Shown: positions 44,517-54,651, numbered from the stretch's first letter. The stretch: DNA of 64,000 nucleotides from Chloroflexota bacterium (GCA_029782365.1 JAKOUW010000019.1:1-64000); one strand, 5' to 3'. Notes: generated by a model from the letters alone, not told the origin. Translations and numbers: made by a program.

Positions 44517-45722
44517 ATGAAAATTGCCATGCTGGTGGATCGCTACAAGCCTTATATCAGCGGAATCACCAATTATGTTGCTCTAAACAAACAGGCGTTG
44601 GAAAAAGCAGGGCATGAAGTGTATGTATTCACTTTCGGCGATGAAGATTACCAGGATTTGGAAACCCACATTATTCGCTCACCAGGTATTCCCTTAGTGG
44701 ACACTGGTTACTTTATTAGCCTGGCATATCCACGACGGGTGCGCCAATTGTTATACACCATGGATGTGGTCCATGTCCACCACCCATTCTTGAGCGGTTC
44801 GCTGGCATTACGCTACTGCCGACCCCGGCGTATCCCCTTGATTTTCACGAATCACACCCGCTACGATCTGTATACCCAGGCGTATCTGCCCAATCTCCCC
44901 GAATCAGTCGGTGAAACCGCCATGCGCGCTTTCTTGCCCGTGTTTTGCCGCGCAGTTGACTTGGTCATCGCGCCTTCGGCGGGCATGGCGGAAGTGCTGG
45001 TGCGGTTTGGTGTGGATGTCACGGTCAAAGTCATCCCAAATGGTGTGGACCTTTCTCCATTTCAGAATTCTGTCGAAGCGAAAAATCGCCAGGATTACGG
45101 CATGAGCAGCGGAGATGTCCTTTTGATTTACGTCGGGCGTCTCGGCCCCGAAAAGAACCTGCCTTTTCTACTGCGCTGCTTCGCCGGAACAGCCCAGGCT
45201 TTCGACCATGTGCACCTGATGATTACCGGCGACGGTGTTGAACGGCAGAATTTGGAGGCCCTGGCGCAGGATTTGAAAATCTCCCCCAAAGTCCATTTTA
45301 CCGGTATGGTGGCTTACCCAGAATTGCCCGCCTACCTGGCGATGGCTGACGCTTTTGTCACGGCTTCGGTCACGGAAGTTCATCCACTTTCGGTGATCGA
45401 AGCCATGGCGGCAGGCTTGCCGGTTTTAGGCATCATTTCACCAGGTGTGGCGGATACGATTGAAGAAGGACTCACCGGCTACCTGGCAACCGAGGATATG
45501 GCATCCTTTACCGCCAAGATGGTGCGTATGGTGACTGTTGGGAATGAGCGGCGCGCCATGGGCGCACGCGCCCGCCAGTCTGCGGAAAAATATCAGATCG
45601 ACCGCACAAACCGATTAATGCTTGAACAATACGAATTGCTTGCCGCCCAGGCTCTGCCTGCTCGCCGCAGCCTGCGCACTCAATTGCGCCGTCTGATGGA
45701 TCACTGGTTGGAGCTGCAGTGA
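44517..45722 (+). CDS. GT4 glycosyltransferase (diacylglycerol glucosyltransferase-like)
   Basis: 401 residues, GT-B fold. MKIAMLVDRYKPYISGITNYV at the start, HVHHPFLSG, VIPNGVDLSPF, LIYVGRLGPEKN and the EX7E motif in VTEVHPLSVIEAMAAG are typical retaining GT4 features. The pattern is closest to the alpha-monoglucosyldiacylglycerol synthase group, which glucosylates diacylglycerol at the membrane; this is family-level inference. It overlaps yraN by 4 nt (GTGA) and lies back-to-back with the PlsY/JAMM group. Confidence 0.85.
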   Translation: MKIAMLVDRYKPYISGITNYVALNKQALEKAGHEVYVFTFGDEDYQDLETHIIRSPGIPLVDTGYFISLAYPRRVRQLLYTMDVVHVHHPFLSGSLALRYCRPRRIPLIFTNHTRYDLYTQAYLPNLPESVGETAMRAFLPVFCRAVDLVIAPSAGMAEVLVRFGVDVTVKVIPNGVDLSPFQNSVEAKNRQDYGMSSGDVLLIYVGRLGPEKNLPFLLRCFAGTAQAFDHVHLMITGDGVERQNLEALAQDLKISPKVHFTGMVAYPELPAYLAMADAFVTASVTEVHPLSVIEAMAAGLPVLGIISPGVADTIEEGLTGYLATEDMASFTAKMVRMVTVGNERRAMGARARQSAEKYQIDRTNRLMLEQYELLAAQALPARRSLRTQLRRLMDHWLELQ

Positions 45723-46108
45723 ACAAGAATCAAAGCCTTGGCCGGTGGGGTGAGGCAGAAGCCCGCCGATACCTGGAGAGCAAGGGGTATGCAATCATAG
45801 CTCAGAACGTGCGCACACCGTATGGAGAAATCGACATCATCGCCCGCCTGCCGGCAGCCAGTCTTGCCGCACCTGCCTGCCTGGTGTTCGTCGAAGTAAA
45901 AACTCGCGCTAGTGCCAGCCTGGGCAAGCCTGAAATATCGGTCAACCGGCGCAAACAGGCGCATTTATTGGCTTCCATCCAATACTTTATGCAGAATCGT
46001 CCATCTGAGGCCATCGATTGGCGTCTCGATGTGCTGGCAATCGAAGGCGCAAATGGTTCGGACGCCCCTTTGATCACCCATTTCGAGAACGCGGTTTCCG
46101 ATTTGTAA
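45719..46108 (+). CDS. yraN: YraN family (UPF0102) endonuclease-fold protein
   Basis: 129 residues. GRWGEAEARRYLESKGYAI, YGEIDIIA and FVEVKTR reproduce the conserved nuclease-like core of YraN. The family is widespread and is thought to process branched DNA or RNA; no direct activity can be read here. GTG start overlaps the upstream stop codon. miaA follows after 5 nt. Confidence 0.9.
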   Translation: MNKNQSLGRWGEAEARRYLESKGYAIIAQNVRTPYGEIDIIARLPAASLAAPACLVFVEVKTRASASLGKPEISVNRRKQAHLLASIQYFMQNRPSEAIDWRLDVLAIEGANGSDAPLITHFENAVSDL

Positions 46109-46113
46109 TCTTC

Positions 46114-47046
46114 ATGCAGCTCGATTTACCCCGTCTGGTCGTCCTGGTAGGTCCAACTGCTGTTGGCAAAACCGAGCTGGCCATCCAGCTTGCGAGGCGC
46201 TTAAATGGCGAAATTATCTCAGCAGATTCGCGCTTGTTTTATCGCGGTATGGACATTGGCACTGCGAAACCCAGCCCGATCGAACGGCAACGCATCCCTC
46301 ATCATCTGGTGGATATTGCCGCTCCGGATGAAGTGATCAGCCTGGCTGTCTTTCAACAGTTAGCCGATCTGGCCATCCATGATATCAATTCAAGAGGGCG
46401 GCTTCCTCTTCTCGTTGGCGGCACTGGCCAATATATTCGTGCAGTTATCCAGGGTTGGTCGGGACCAGAGGTGCCGCCAAACCCGGCTTTACGCCAAGCG
46501 TTGCAGAATTGGGGTCAGGCCATCTCAGCATATAGCTTGCACCAACGCCTGGCCAGCCTCGATCCTCAGGCAGCTCAAGGGATTGATCCACGCAATGTGC
46601 GTCGCACGGTGCGTGCATTGGAAGTCATCCTGATCAGTGGCAGGCGGTTTTCCGAACAGCGCCTGGCCGGCGCGCCGCGCTACCAGACTTTTATGGTTGG
46701 CCTATCTCGGCCGCGCTCGGAATTATATGCGCGCATCGATGCGCGCATTGACCAGATGCTGGCTGGCGGCCTGGTTGCCGAGGTCCATGATCTGATGGCT
46801 GCCGGCTTTCAACCCCATACATCCGCCCTTTCTGCGATCGGTTACCGCGAATTATGCGCTTATCTTAATGGAGAAATCGCTCTTCCAGAAGCAGTTTCGC
46901 AAATCAAACACAAGACGAGAGTTTTGGTGCGCCGCCAGGCGAACTGGTTCAAGGAAAACGATCCTCAAATCAATTGGTTTCCGGCTGGTCTCGATGCGAG
47001 TCGCCAGATTGAAGAAGCCATTCGAACCTGGATCCAACATACTTAA
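46114..47046 (+). CDS. miaA: tRNA dimethylallyltransferase
   Basis: 310 residues, normal for MiaA. VGPTAVGKTELA is the P-loop, ISADSRLFYRGMDIGTAKP the tRNA/DMAPP-contact block, and the C-terminal IKHKTRVLVRRQANWFK is conserved. It prenylates A37 of tRNAs reading UNN codons. ATG 46114 is chosen because the family start aligns there; the earlier ATG at 46018 lies within yraN. Last gene of the GT4-yraN-miaA operon. Confidence 0.95.
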   Translation: MQLDLPRLVVLVGPTAVGKTELAIQLARRLNGEIISADSRLFYRGMDIGTAKPSPIERQRIPHHLVDIAAPDEVISLAVFQQLADLAIHDINSRGRLPLLVGGTGQYIRAVIQGWSGPEVPPNPALRQALQNWGQAISAYSLHQRLASLDPQAAQGIDPRNVRRTVRALEVILISGRRFSEQRLAGAPRYQTFMVGLSRPRSELYARIDARIDQMLAGGLVAEVHDLMAAGFQPHTSALSAIGYRELCAYLNGEIALPEAVSQIKHKTRVLVRRQANWFKENDPQINWFPAGLDASRQIEEAIRTWIQHT

Positions 47047-47077
47047 TCTAAGCAGTTGAAAATTGGCGGGAATAGCA

Positions 47078-47106
47078 TTGACAAACTTGAAATTCTATTC
47101 CATACT
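47078..47106 (+). promoter_or_regulatory. Promoter of the acyl-CoA ligase gene
   Basis: TTGACA (47078-47083) and CATACT (47101-47106), 17-nt spacing. It implies a 5' leader of about 115 nt, in which only a small CCGCA/TGCGG hairpin was noticed. Confidence 0.6.
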
Positions 47107-47227
47107 TTAATTACGTTGTGGGCAATAGGTATAAGAACACACCTGCTCATCTTCTGCCTGTAATCCCAGATCGCCTCGAATCAACCGCAGGATGCGGAAT
47201 ATACGTACCGGTCACAAGGAGTGAATT

Positions 47228-48913
47228 ATGGAAGACAGACCCTGGATCAAGAACTATGATAAAGGAGTTCCATCCCACATAGATTATCCAAACGTGCCAT
47301 TGTTTGCTTTTCTGGAAGAATCTGCCAGGAAATATTCCAACAGCATCTGCACAAATTTCAAGGGCGCCACTATCAGTTATGCCGAAATGGATAAATTGAC
47401 CGACCGCATGGCAGCAGGTCTGGCTTCTTTGGGTGTTAAGAAGGGCGACCGGGTAGGTATATTTATGCCCAATTCTCCGCAGTTTGTCATCACCTTCTTC
47501 GGCATCCTCAAGGCTGGCGGCGTGGTGGTGGCCACCAATCCCCTGTACAGCGTGCGCGAGATTGAACACCAGGTAAATGACGCAGGAGTTGAGGTAATGG
47601 TGGTCATGAGCAACTTCTACAAGACGATCAAAGAAGCCCAACCTAAAACTCGCATACGCACGATAATTGTTTCCAACATCAAAGAATATTTGCCGCCCAT
47701 TCTTAAAATATTATTTACTCTGGCCAAAGAGAAAAAAGATGGCCATTATGTCGAGCTGCAACAAGGCGACATTTGGATGAAAGATTTAATGGCCAAGTTC
47801 CAACCTGGCGACCGTCCGAAACTCACTGTAACAGGCGATGATACCGCGCTCTTCCAATACAGCGGTGGAACAACCGGAGTCTCCAAAGCCGCCATCGCCA
47901 TGCACCGCAATCTGGTGGCTAATGCCATTCAAATTCGCAGTTGGTTTGTGGTCGCCGAGGATGGCAAGGAAGTCACCCTGATGGCGATTCCCCTCTTCCA
48001 TGTGTATGGATTAGTTGCAGGAATGGCCTTTTCCATTTACTCAGGCGCTTCGATGGTTATGGTGCCAAACCCGCGTGACTTGAAAGATGTGCTGGAAAAT
48101 ATTCAAAAATTCCGCACAACGATCTTCCCGGGTGTTCCCACATTGTACAATGCCATCAATAACCATCCAGATGTCAAAGCTGGTAAATATAATTTACGCT
48201 CCATTAAGGCTTGTATCTCGGGCTCGGCGCCGCTAATGGAAGAAACAAAAGTAAAATTCGAGGAATTAACCGGCGGTAAATTGTTCGAGGGATTTGGCCT
48301 TTCGGAAGCGCCCACAGCCACCCACTGCAACCCACTGCTTGGAAAGAATGTCACCGGCTCCATCGGTCTGCCTATGCCAGATGTGGATGTTCGCATCATC
48401 AGTCTGGATGATGGCGTTACCGTGCTGCCCGCTGGCGAAGTCGGCGAGCTGGTAGTAAAGGGTCCCCAGGTGATGAAAGGTTATCACAACATGCCTACGG
48501 AGACGGCCAATGTGCTGCGAGAAGGTTGGCTGTACACAGGCGACATTGCCCGCATGGACGAGGAAGGATATTTTTATATTGTTGATCGCAAGAAAGAGCT
48601 GATCAAGCCAGGCGGTTACCAGGTCTGGCCGCGTGAGGTTGAAGAAGTGATCATGAAATATCCAAAAGTGATGGATGTGGGTGTCGCAGGTGTTCCCGAT
48701 CCTTACCGGGGTGAAACCGTCAAAGCATGGATTGTACTCAAGCCTGGCGAAAATGCTACGGAAGATGAAATAAAGACATACTGCAAACAGGAAATGGCGC
48801 CCTTCAAAGTGCCCACTCAGATCGAATTCCGCAGCGAGCTGCCCAAAACAACTGTCGGCAAAGTTTTGCGCCGCGAATTGGTGCGCCAGCATAACGAAAA
48901 AGTCAAGGGATAA
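47228..48913 (+). CDS. Long-chain acyl-CoA ligase (AMP-forming)
   Basis: 561 residues. The AMP-binding P-loop YSGGTTGVSKAAIA, the GFGLSEAPTATHCNP block, YTGDIARMDEEGYFYIVDRKKELIKPGG and the C-terminal lysine segment LPKTTVGKVLRREL are those of FadD-like ligases. It activates fatty acids to acyl-CoA through an acyl-adenylate. AAGGAG lies 7 nt before the ATG. It is monocistronic between its own promoter and a strong terminator. In an anaerobe it may serve fatty acid salvage or degradation; inferred. Confidence 0.93.
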   Translation: MEDRPWIKNYDKGVPSHIDYPNVPLFAFLEESARKYSNSICTNFKGATISYAEMDKLTDRMAAGLASLGVKKGDRVGIFMPNSPQFVITFFGILKAGGVVVATNPLYSVREIEHQVNDAGVEVMVVMSNFYKTIKEAQPKTRIRTIIVSNIKEYLPPILKILFTLAKEKKDGHYVELQQGDIWMKDLMAKFQPGDRPKLTVTGDDTALFQYSGGTTGVSKAAIAMHRNLVANAIQIRSWFVVAEDGKEVTLMAIPLFHVYGLVAGMAFSIYSGASMVMVPNPRDLKDVLENIQKFRTTIFPGVPTLYNAINNHPDVKAGKYNLRSIKACISGSAPLMEETKVKFEELTGGKLFEGFGLSEAPTATHCNPLLGKNVTGSIGLPMPDVDVRIISLDDGVTVLPAGEVGELVVKGPQVMKGYHNMPTETANVLREGWLYTGDIARMDEEGYFYIVDRKKELIKPGGYQVWPREVEEVIMKYPKVMDVGVAGVPDPYRGETVKAWIVLKPGENATEDEIKTYCKQEMAPFKVPTQIEFRSELPKTTVGKVLRRELVRQHNEKVKG

Positions 48914-48932
48914 TCATATTAAACAAATAAAG

Positions 48933-48967
48933 AACAGGGGCTGTCATCAATCGGTGCGGCCCCTGTT
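48933..48967. terminator. Bidirectional terminator between convergent genes
   Basis: A 9-bp perfect stem (AACAGGGGC 48933-48941, GCCCCTGTT 48959-48967) followed by TGTTT, between the acyl-CoA ligase (+) and the TPR-peptidase gene (-). Confidence 0.8.
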
Positions 48968-48970
48968 TGT

Positions 48971-51900
48971 TTACGAATACGCCGCTCGGATGCGTTCGAA
49001 AAGCTGATTCTGCAGAGCAGTACCGGGTTGCTCAGCCTGCTGGGAACGAATCATCTCGGCTTCACCTTCTTTACCTTGCAGTAAAGCCAATAAATACCAG
49101 TATTCTGCGTTCTTCAACCGATTTTGACCATCTGCGCGGTTGTAGGCTAACTGCAGATCGTGCAGTGCTTCTTCAACCTGGCCATTCAAAAAATAAACCA
49201 ACCCGCGCGCTCCCCATGCAAATGGGCAAAATGAGCCAAGCATCACACCTTGATCGGCAAACATCAGCGCTTGTTCCAGGTGACCTGCCATCGCCAGTCG
49301 CACTGCCAGTTTCTCGTAGGCGTCATGATCGTCAGGGTGAGCATCTCTCAGCGCATACAACGCAGGGAGCGCGTCTTCTTCCTGGCCCAGACTGATCAAT
49401 GCCTGAGCGCGAGCGGAGAGGCCGGGGTAGTTTTGAGGATCCAATTCTAGAGCGCAATCCGCAAATGCCAGGGCCAACTCTGGCTGGCCGGCTTGCCAGG
49501 CAGTCCAGGCTGCTTCCCCCCAGCCCAGTGCACTGAGATTTTCCCCATGCAAGAAAGCCATTGCTTCATCGAAGTTGTGAAGCTCAACCAGGAGACGCAT
49601 TCGGGCTTTCTCTGCCCAACCCAGGCGGCCATCTCCGGCCATTTCCCCGCTTTGGAATATATATTCATCAACGATGTGAAGAGCAGAATCAAAATCCCGG
49701 CGTGCTAAGGCAGTTTCATATTCTGCCTGTAAAATTCTCTCTTTGCTCAAACCATGGCTGTGTGCGCGCCGCAGCATCGCATCAGCTTCATCATAACGTT
49801 CCAGGCAGCGCAAGCTTTCGGCCGTATATAAATACCACTCCCCCATCTCCGCAAAAACACGGCTTGCTTTGCGTGCTGTGCGCAAAGCCCGCTCCCAGTC
49901 GCCGCAGCGTGTTTCGGCCTGCCAGAGCAGAAAAAAAAGCCCGGATTCTGGCTCATCGACTTCCACCACAGAGCGTCGAAAGATAACTGCGGCTTCTTCA
50001 TAATGGCCTGCCTGGTGCAGGGCGCGTCCATGCGCCACCAATAATTCAAAGTTTGTCTCTTCATAACCACGCGTAAACTCCAGCGCCTCCAATGGACGCC
50101 CGATCTTCGTCAAATAGTTTGCCAGGTTAGCACGCGCTTGCGGCCATTCCGGAGCGCTCATCAGCCCACGCCGGTATAAAAGCTCTCTGTCCTCTTCTGA
50201 AGAAGCCACATGTCCCAACGCCAGTGCCAATTCTGCATCATCTGGCGCAGCTTCGTACGCTAACCTCAGCCAATGACGCGCCATTTCTTCCTCCGGCGGA
50301 TCCATACCTGCCAACACCAGACCTAAGGACCGCCACAATTCTGTTTGATGAGTTTCTTTTTGCGATTGGAAGGCAGCCAGGATATGTGGAATGCCTTCAT
50401 GAGGCCCCAGAGCATGCAAGATAATCTGCAATGCTTCGGTTGTCTCCTGGCGATCTTGTCCACCCGGTCTGACTGCCAGGGCGATCAACATTGCCTGCGC
50501 CGCGGCATTAAAATCTCCTGCCGCGTGCAGGAAATGCCCCCTCAAATACTCTACTCGGCTGCTCGCCTTCATAGATGCTGTAAGGTTGTTGAGTATGGTT
50601 AAACAAGCAGTTGGACCGGCCAATTTCTCCACATAGCCCAGATAATCCTGCAGCACTTGCATGTCTTCGGAATTAGCTTCCAGCGCATGATCGTACATTG
50701 TTTGCACTTCCTGCAGCGTGTCGGGAGAAATAGTCTGTTCGGCGGCTGCCAGTTTTTCACAATATGCAGCAGCCTGGAACTGGATGGTCCAAGGGTCTGT
50801 AGGGTAGAGGTCCCTCATATGTTGGGCCTGATCCAAAGCCAGGTCAAACTGACCGCTGTTGAAAGACAGGCTCGCCAGGTTCTGCAAAATTTTGTATTCA
50901 ACCGTTGGACTGCGTTGAGGAAACGCCGCTAACAGGTTTCGCAAATTACCCCCGGCAGCAGTTATTTCTCCCTGGGAAATCAGGATAAAGGCTTCCATCA
51001 TGTGTGGCTCGGGCCAGGCTGATCCGAGGCTGAGAGCCAGGTCATTTTCCTGGCGGGCCAAATTTAGTTTTCCGGCATAAAAAGCCGCCTCAGCCATGGC
51101 ATAATGCGCCAGCCAATTTTGCGGACCAAAATCCAATGCACAGGCAGCGAAATGCAGGGCAGTCTCTGGCTGGTGCGCCGCCAGGCAGCGCGCCATCCAG
51201 ATATTCGCTTCCTGAAAAGATGGGTCGATCTGGAGGCTGCGGTTAGCTTCGGTTTCAGCAGCAGCAGCATCGCGCAAAGCGAAATAACATTCTGCTAATG
51301 AGGCATGGTTGGCGGCATCTTGTTCGTCAAGCTGGCTGGCGCGTTGAAAAGCTGTCAACGCCCGGGAATAGTTTCCATCCAATAAAGCTCCCCACCCCTC
51401 GAATTGATAAGTCAAAACCATGTCATCTGGCAAAGCCTGGCGTGCCTGCCTCAATAAACGGTAAAACCGCCTGCGTTCGGCATCCCCCTCATTTGACGGA
51501 TGGCTTGATCCGCCAAGTTCATTTTGCGCCTGACTTGCTGCGCGCCAAGTTTCCAATGATTCATGCAGGCGCAGCAGCCAGCCAAATGCCAAGCCAGGCT
51601 TGCGTTTTAAGGCGCGTTCTGCCAGTTCACTGGCAGCGTATCTCCTGCCCTGTTCCAACTCTAAAACTGCCTGGTCCACCCACACCAGCGAGGCCTCTTC
51701 GAATATTTCCAGGCGTGCCAGACGTTTCTCAAAACCTTTACCATGCGGGAAAGCGATTAAGGCAGCATCCAGAAATGTGCGCCTCAGTCGTTGGAACTCA
51801 ATCTCATCGATTAATTTCACCATGTGAGTCATGGGGTCTTGCAACTCCATAACGCCTTGGGTTTCGTCAAAACCGATCACCACGGCCACATGGGATGTGT

Positions 51901-53023
51901 TTGAATATTGTTGTTGGATAATCACCGGAAAGCCGTTTCGAATAAGCTGTTTGAGCAAACTCACCGAAGCGTGGCAGCGGATCGTATCAAAACCTGCCAG
52001 CCGGAAAAATTCTCGCATGCGGAATATTGGCGTCCCACCGCTGGTGTACTTAATTTTTTCCGCAATTTGTTCATTGGAATAGCTTGATTCACCATTCCAA
52101 TACCGCAAAACCAATTCAACTGTGGATGGGCCGCAGTAATCTCGCCGCTGCACGAGAGTTGGAAAAGCTGCCAGCCTGTAACGGCTGCCGCCGGATTGGG
52201 TTGCCAGGTGGTTGGTTAGTTGTTCGGCCTCTTGTTTGAGCCAGGTCAGATTTTCGGCTTGCGGGCTGCGAGCAGCCAGGTCATGAACCACCTGGTTAAT
52301 AGCCTGCAGATCATTTTGAGCCAATGCGATCTGCGCAAGGGTAAATAACGGCGGCACATATTCTGGCGAGGATCTCAAAACAGCGAGGGCATGTTTGCGA
52401 GCATCTTCAAATTCGCCCAATAAATAGGCAACATAACTTAATCCCCAGACTGCTACGGGCTGTGCCCAAGGCGAAGCCAACGTAGCCAACCGTTCGTACA
52501 CTTTGCGCGCTTCCAGGCGTTGGTCAGCTTCCAGGCGTATGCGCGCTTGCAAAGCCAACACGCGCGGATTGGTTGGCGCGGCTTCCAGAGCATCGCGTAA
52601 ATTGCGGTCGCTCAACCCCCAACAACGTTTGGCCGCAAAACCAGCAGCGCAGATTGCCAGGGCTTCAGCACGTGAATCTTCATCACGCGCCTGTGCCGCG
52701 ATCCTATTTGCCTGCAAGATACTGGCATCCGGCCAACCACGACGACCGAAAATAAACGCTTTTAAGAGTCGCCCGCGCACCTGGTTCGTTTCATGACCCT
52801 CATCACCCAATTGATCCAAGAGATTCAGAGCTTCTGCAGAGCGGTCCAGTTCGACCAATGCTTCCGCTCGCAGCAGGGTCAGTTCCGATAAGCTGCTCTT
52901 CACCGGGTTAGAATTGCCCGCATCCTGCCCTAGAGCCTGCAATACACTCTGCGGAAAGTGGGCATCCAACAGCCGCCATAATTCGGCCAGGTCTGGCGGC
53001 TGTTTTACCCGAATTCTGGTCAT
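48971..53023 (-). CDS. TPR protein with embedded C39-like peptidase domain
   Basis: 1,350 residues, no signal peptide or membrane helix. TPR-like helical repeats fill about residues 40-275 and about 430-1320. Between them, residues about 285-415 form a C39-like papain-fold domain: RDYCGPSTVELVLRYW with catalytic Cys297, TSHVAVVIGFDE with His378, and ELQDP with Asp396, plus the oxyanion region before Cys. C39 domains usually cleave double-glycine leaders or act as scaffolds in secretion; here the domain lies inside a superhelical, apparently cytoplasmic scaffold. No transporter or precursor peptide is adjacent. It ends 24 nt before the transaldolase stop side and shares direction with the tkt operon. 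Confidence 0.85.
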   Translation of the reverse strand: MTRIRVKQPPDLAELWRLLDAHFPQSVLQALGQDAGNSNPVKSSLSELTLLRAEALVELDRSAEALNLLDQLGDEGHETNQVRGRLLKAFIFGRRGWPDASILQANRIAAQARDEDSRAEALAICAAGFAAKRCWGLSDRNLRDALEAAPTNPRVLALQARIRLEADQRLEARKVYERLATLASPWAQPVAVWGLSYVAYLLGEFEDARKHALAVLRSSPEYVPPLFTLAQIALAQNDLQAINQVVHDLAARSPQAENLTWLKQEAEQLTNHLATQSGGSRYRLAAFPTLVQRRDYCGPSTVELVLRYWNGESSYSNEQIAEKIKYTSGGTPIFRMREFFRLAGFDTIRCHASVSLLKQLIRNGFPVIIQQQYSNTSHVAVVIGFDETQGVMELQDPMTHMVKLIDEIEFQRLRRTFLDAALIAFPHGKGFEKRLARLEIFEEASLVWVDQAVLELEQGRRYAASELAERALKRKPGLAFGWLLRLHESLETWRAASQAQNELGGSSHPSNEGDAERRRFYRLLRQARQALPDDMVLTYQFEGWGALLDGNYSRALTAFQRASQLDEQDAANHASLAECYFALRDAAAAETEANRSLQIDPSFQEANIWMARCLAAHQPETALHFAACALDFGPQNWLAHYAMAEAAFYAGKLNLARQENDLALSLGSAWPEPHMMEAFILISQGEITAAGGNLRNLLAAFPQRSPTVEYKILQNLASLSFNSGQFDLALDQAQHMRDLYPTDPWTIQFQAAAYCEKLAAAEQTISPDTLQEVQTMYDHALEANSEDMQVLQDYLGYVEKLAGPTACLTILNNLTASMKASSRVEYLRGHFLHAAGDFNAAAQAMLIALAVRPGGQDRQETTEALQIILHALGPHEGIPHILAAFQSQKETHQTELWRSLGLVLAGMDPPEEEMARHWLRLAYEAAPDDAELALALGHVASSEEDRELLYRRGLMSAPEWPQARANLANYLTKIGRPLEALEFTRGYEETNFELLVAHGRALHQAGHYEEAAVIFRRSVVEVDEPESGLFFLLWQAETRCGDWERALRTARKASRVFAEMGEWYLYTAESLRCLERYDEADAMLRRAHSHGLSKERILQAEYETALARRDFDSALHIVDEYIFQSGEMAGDGRLGWAEKARMRLLVELHNFDEAMAFLHGENLSALGWGEAAWTAWQAGQPELALAFADCALELDPQNYPGLSARAQALISLGQEEDALPALYALRDAHPDDHDAYEKLAVRLAMAGHLEQALMFADQGVMLGSFCPFAWGARGLVYFLNGQVEEALHDLQLAYNRADGQNRLKNAEYWYLLALLQGKEGEAEMIRSQQAEQPGTALQNQLFERIRAAYS

Positions 53024-53047
53024 GTCAGGCCAGCAGGTGGCGGCGAA

Positions 53048-54181
53048 TCACGCCAGGGCAGCCTGGCGGCGCGTTTCAACTGATTGGAGTAGAGCTTCGA
53101 AGGAATCCGCAAAAGATTTCACTCCCTCCACTTCCAATTCACTGGTTACCTGGCTCATGGCAATCCCCACCTCTGCCAGGTCGGAAAACGCCTGGCGTGC
53201 GGCCGGCAGGTCACGCCCAATGCGAATACTGAGGTTGCCGTGCTCTCGAAAGGCCGCCAAGGTGGCTGGCGGCAAAGTGTCCACTGTATCTGGCCCGATC
53301 AATTCATCCACATACATTGTGTCAGGATAAGCCGGGTCTTTGGTGCTGGTTGAAGCCCAAAGCGGGCGCTGTACACGAGCGCCATTTGCTTTGAGCGCTT
53401 GAAAACGCTGGCTGGCAAAGGTTTTTTGAAATTCCTGGTAAGCCAGCCTGGCATTAGCAATCGCCATCTTACCTCGCAGTTTCTTTGCCAATTCTGCCCG
53501 CGCAGGTTGAGATTGAGCAATTGCATCCAGTTGTTTATCTACTTTGGAGTCCATCCGCGAAACAAAGAAAGACGCAACAGAGGCGATATTTGCCAATCGC
53601 TCCCGATTCTCCTCCGATGCAAGAAAATCCTCTAATCCTGACAGGTAAGCGTCCATGACCGCCTGGTATCGTTCAAGAGAAAAAATTAATGTTACGTTGA
53701 CATTGATACCTGCCGCAATTGCCTGACGGATAGCCTGTAATCCTTCCAATGTTGCCGGGATCTTAATCATTAAATTCGGGCGGTTGACCGTTTTCCACAG
53801 GCGTTTCGCTTCTGAAACAGTCCCCGCGCTGTCGTGTGCCAGGGTTGGGCTAACTTCAAGGCTGACATACCCATCTCCAGCCTCCGATTGGCGGTAAAGT
53901 GGCAAAAATAGATCAGCCGCTCGCGAGATATCCTCAATGGACAGGCGGTCAAAAATTTGGATTGCATCCAGGCCTGCTATGGATAAGGCGCTCAATGCTG
54001 AGTCATAATCATGGGTTTTGGCAATGGCATTGTTAAATATTGTGGGGTTTGAAGTGATGCCGCGGATATCCCCCTCATTAATCATCTTTGCCAGCTCGCC
54101 GTTATCCAATAAGCGGCGCTCGATGTTATCGTACCACGGCGACTGCCCCAGTTCATACAAAGAAACCAGTCGATTAACCAT
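53048..54181 (-). CDS. tal: Transaldolase
   Basis: 377 residues, the long bacterial subfamily. SLYELGQSPWYDNIERRLL at the start, GITSNPTIFNNAI, the Schiff-base lysine in LMIKIPAT, and NVTLIFSLERYQAVMDAYL are conserved. It exchanges dihydroxyacetone units between sedoheptulose 7-phosphate and glyceraldehyde 3-phosphate. Third gene of the tkt-rpiB-tal operon; rpiB ends 10 nt before it starts. Confidence 0.95.
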   Translation of the reverse strand: MVNRLVSLYELGQSPWYDNIERRLLDNGELAKMINEGDIRGITSNPTIFNNAIAKTHDYDSALSALSIAGLDAIQIFDRLSIEDISRAADLFLPLYRQSEAGDGYVSLEVSPTLAHDSAGTVSEAKRLWKTVNRPNLMIKIPATLEGLQAIRQAIAAGINVNVTLIFSLERYQAVMDAYLSGLEDFLASEENRERLANIASVASFFVSRMDSKVDKQLDAIAQSQPARAELAKKLRGKMAIANARLAYQEFQKTFASQRFQALKANGARVQRPLWASTSTKDPAYPDTMYVDELIGPDTVDTLPPATLAAFREHGNLSIRIGRDLPAARQAFSDLAEVGIAMSQVTSELEVEGVKSFADSFEALLQSVETRRQAALA

Positions 54182-54191
54182 TTAAACTCCT

Positions 54192-54641
54192 TTATTTATG
54201 GGCCGCTTCTATTTGACGAACTTTGTTGACCCGCCGCACATGCCTTTCTTCACCACTAAAGCGTGCTCTTAAGAAAGCAGCCACCAGTTCTTTGATTAAT
54301 TCTGGACCAACAATACGCCCCCCCAGGCACAGCACATTCATGTCATCATGCTCGACGCCCTGGTGAGCCGAATAAGCATCATGGCACACGCTGGCATAAA
54401 CGCCATCAATTTTGTTGGCAGCTATACAGGCACCAACACCCGAACCGCATAACAAAATACCCCGCTCAGCCTTACCTGCTAGGAGGGCTTCGCCAATCTT
54501 TCTGGCATAATCAGGATAATCCACGCTGGCGGCGCTGTTGGTGCCCAAATCCAACACTTCGTGCCCTTCAGTCCGGACTGCAGATAGCACAGTTTGTTTT
54601 TGGGGAAAACCTGCATGATCACAGGCTACAGCTACAATCAT
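54192..54641 (-). CDS. rpiB: Ribose-5-phosphate isomerase B
   Basis: 149 residues. VACDHAGF, SVDYPDYA, LLCGSGVGACIAANK (with the catalytic Cys), HDAYSAHQGVEHDDMNVLCLGGR are RpiB hallmarks. It interconverts ribose and ribulose 5-phosphate. ATG 54641 is preceded by GAAGG; the frame's earlier ATG lies inside transketolase. Located 10 nt after tkt. Confidence 0.95.
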   Translation of the reverse strand: MIVAVACDHAGFPQKQTVLSAVRTEGHEVLDLGTNSAASVDYPDYARKIGEALLAGKAERGILLCGSGVGACIAANKIDGVYASVCHDAYSAHQGVEHDDMNVLCLGGRIVGPELIKELVAAFLRARFSGEERHVRRVNKVRQIEAAHK

Positions 54642-54651
54642 TATTGCCTTC

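Noticed and set aside
46018..46113. N-terminal extension of miaA
   Set aside because: It overlaps yraN, is not conserved-looking, and the family start lies at 46114.
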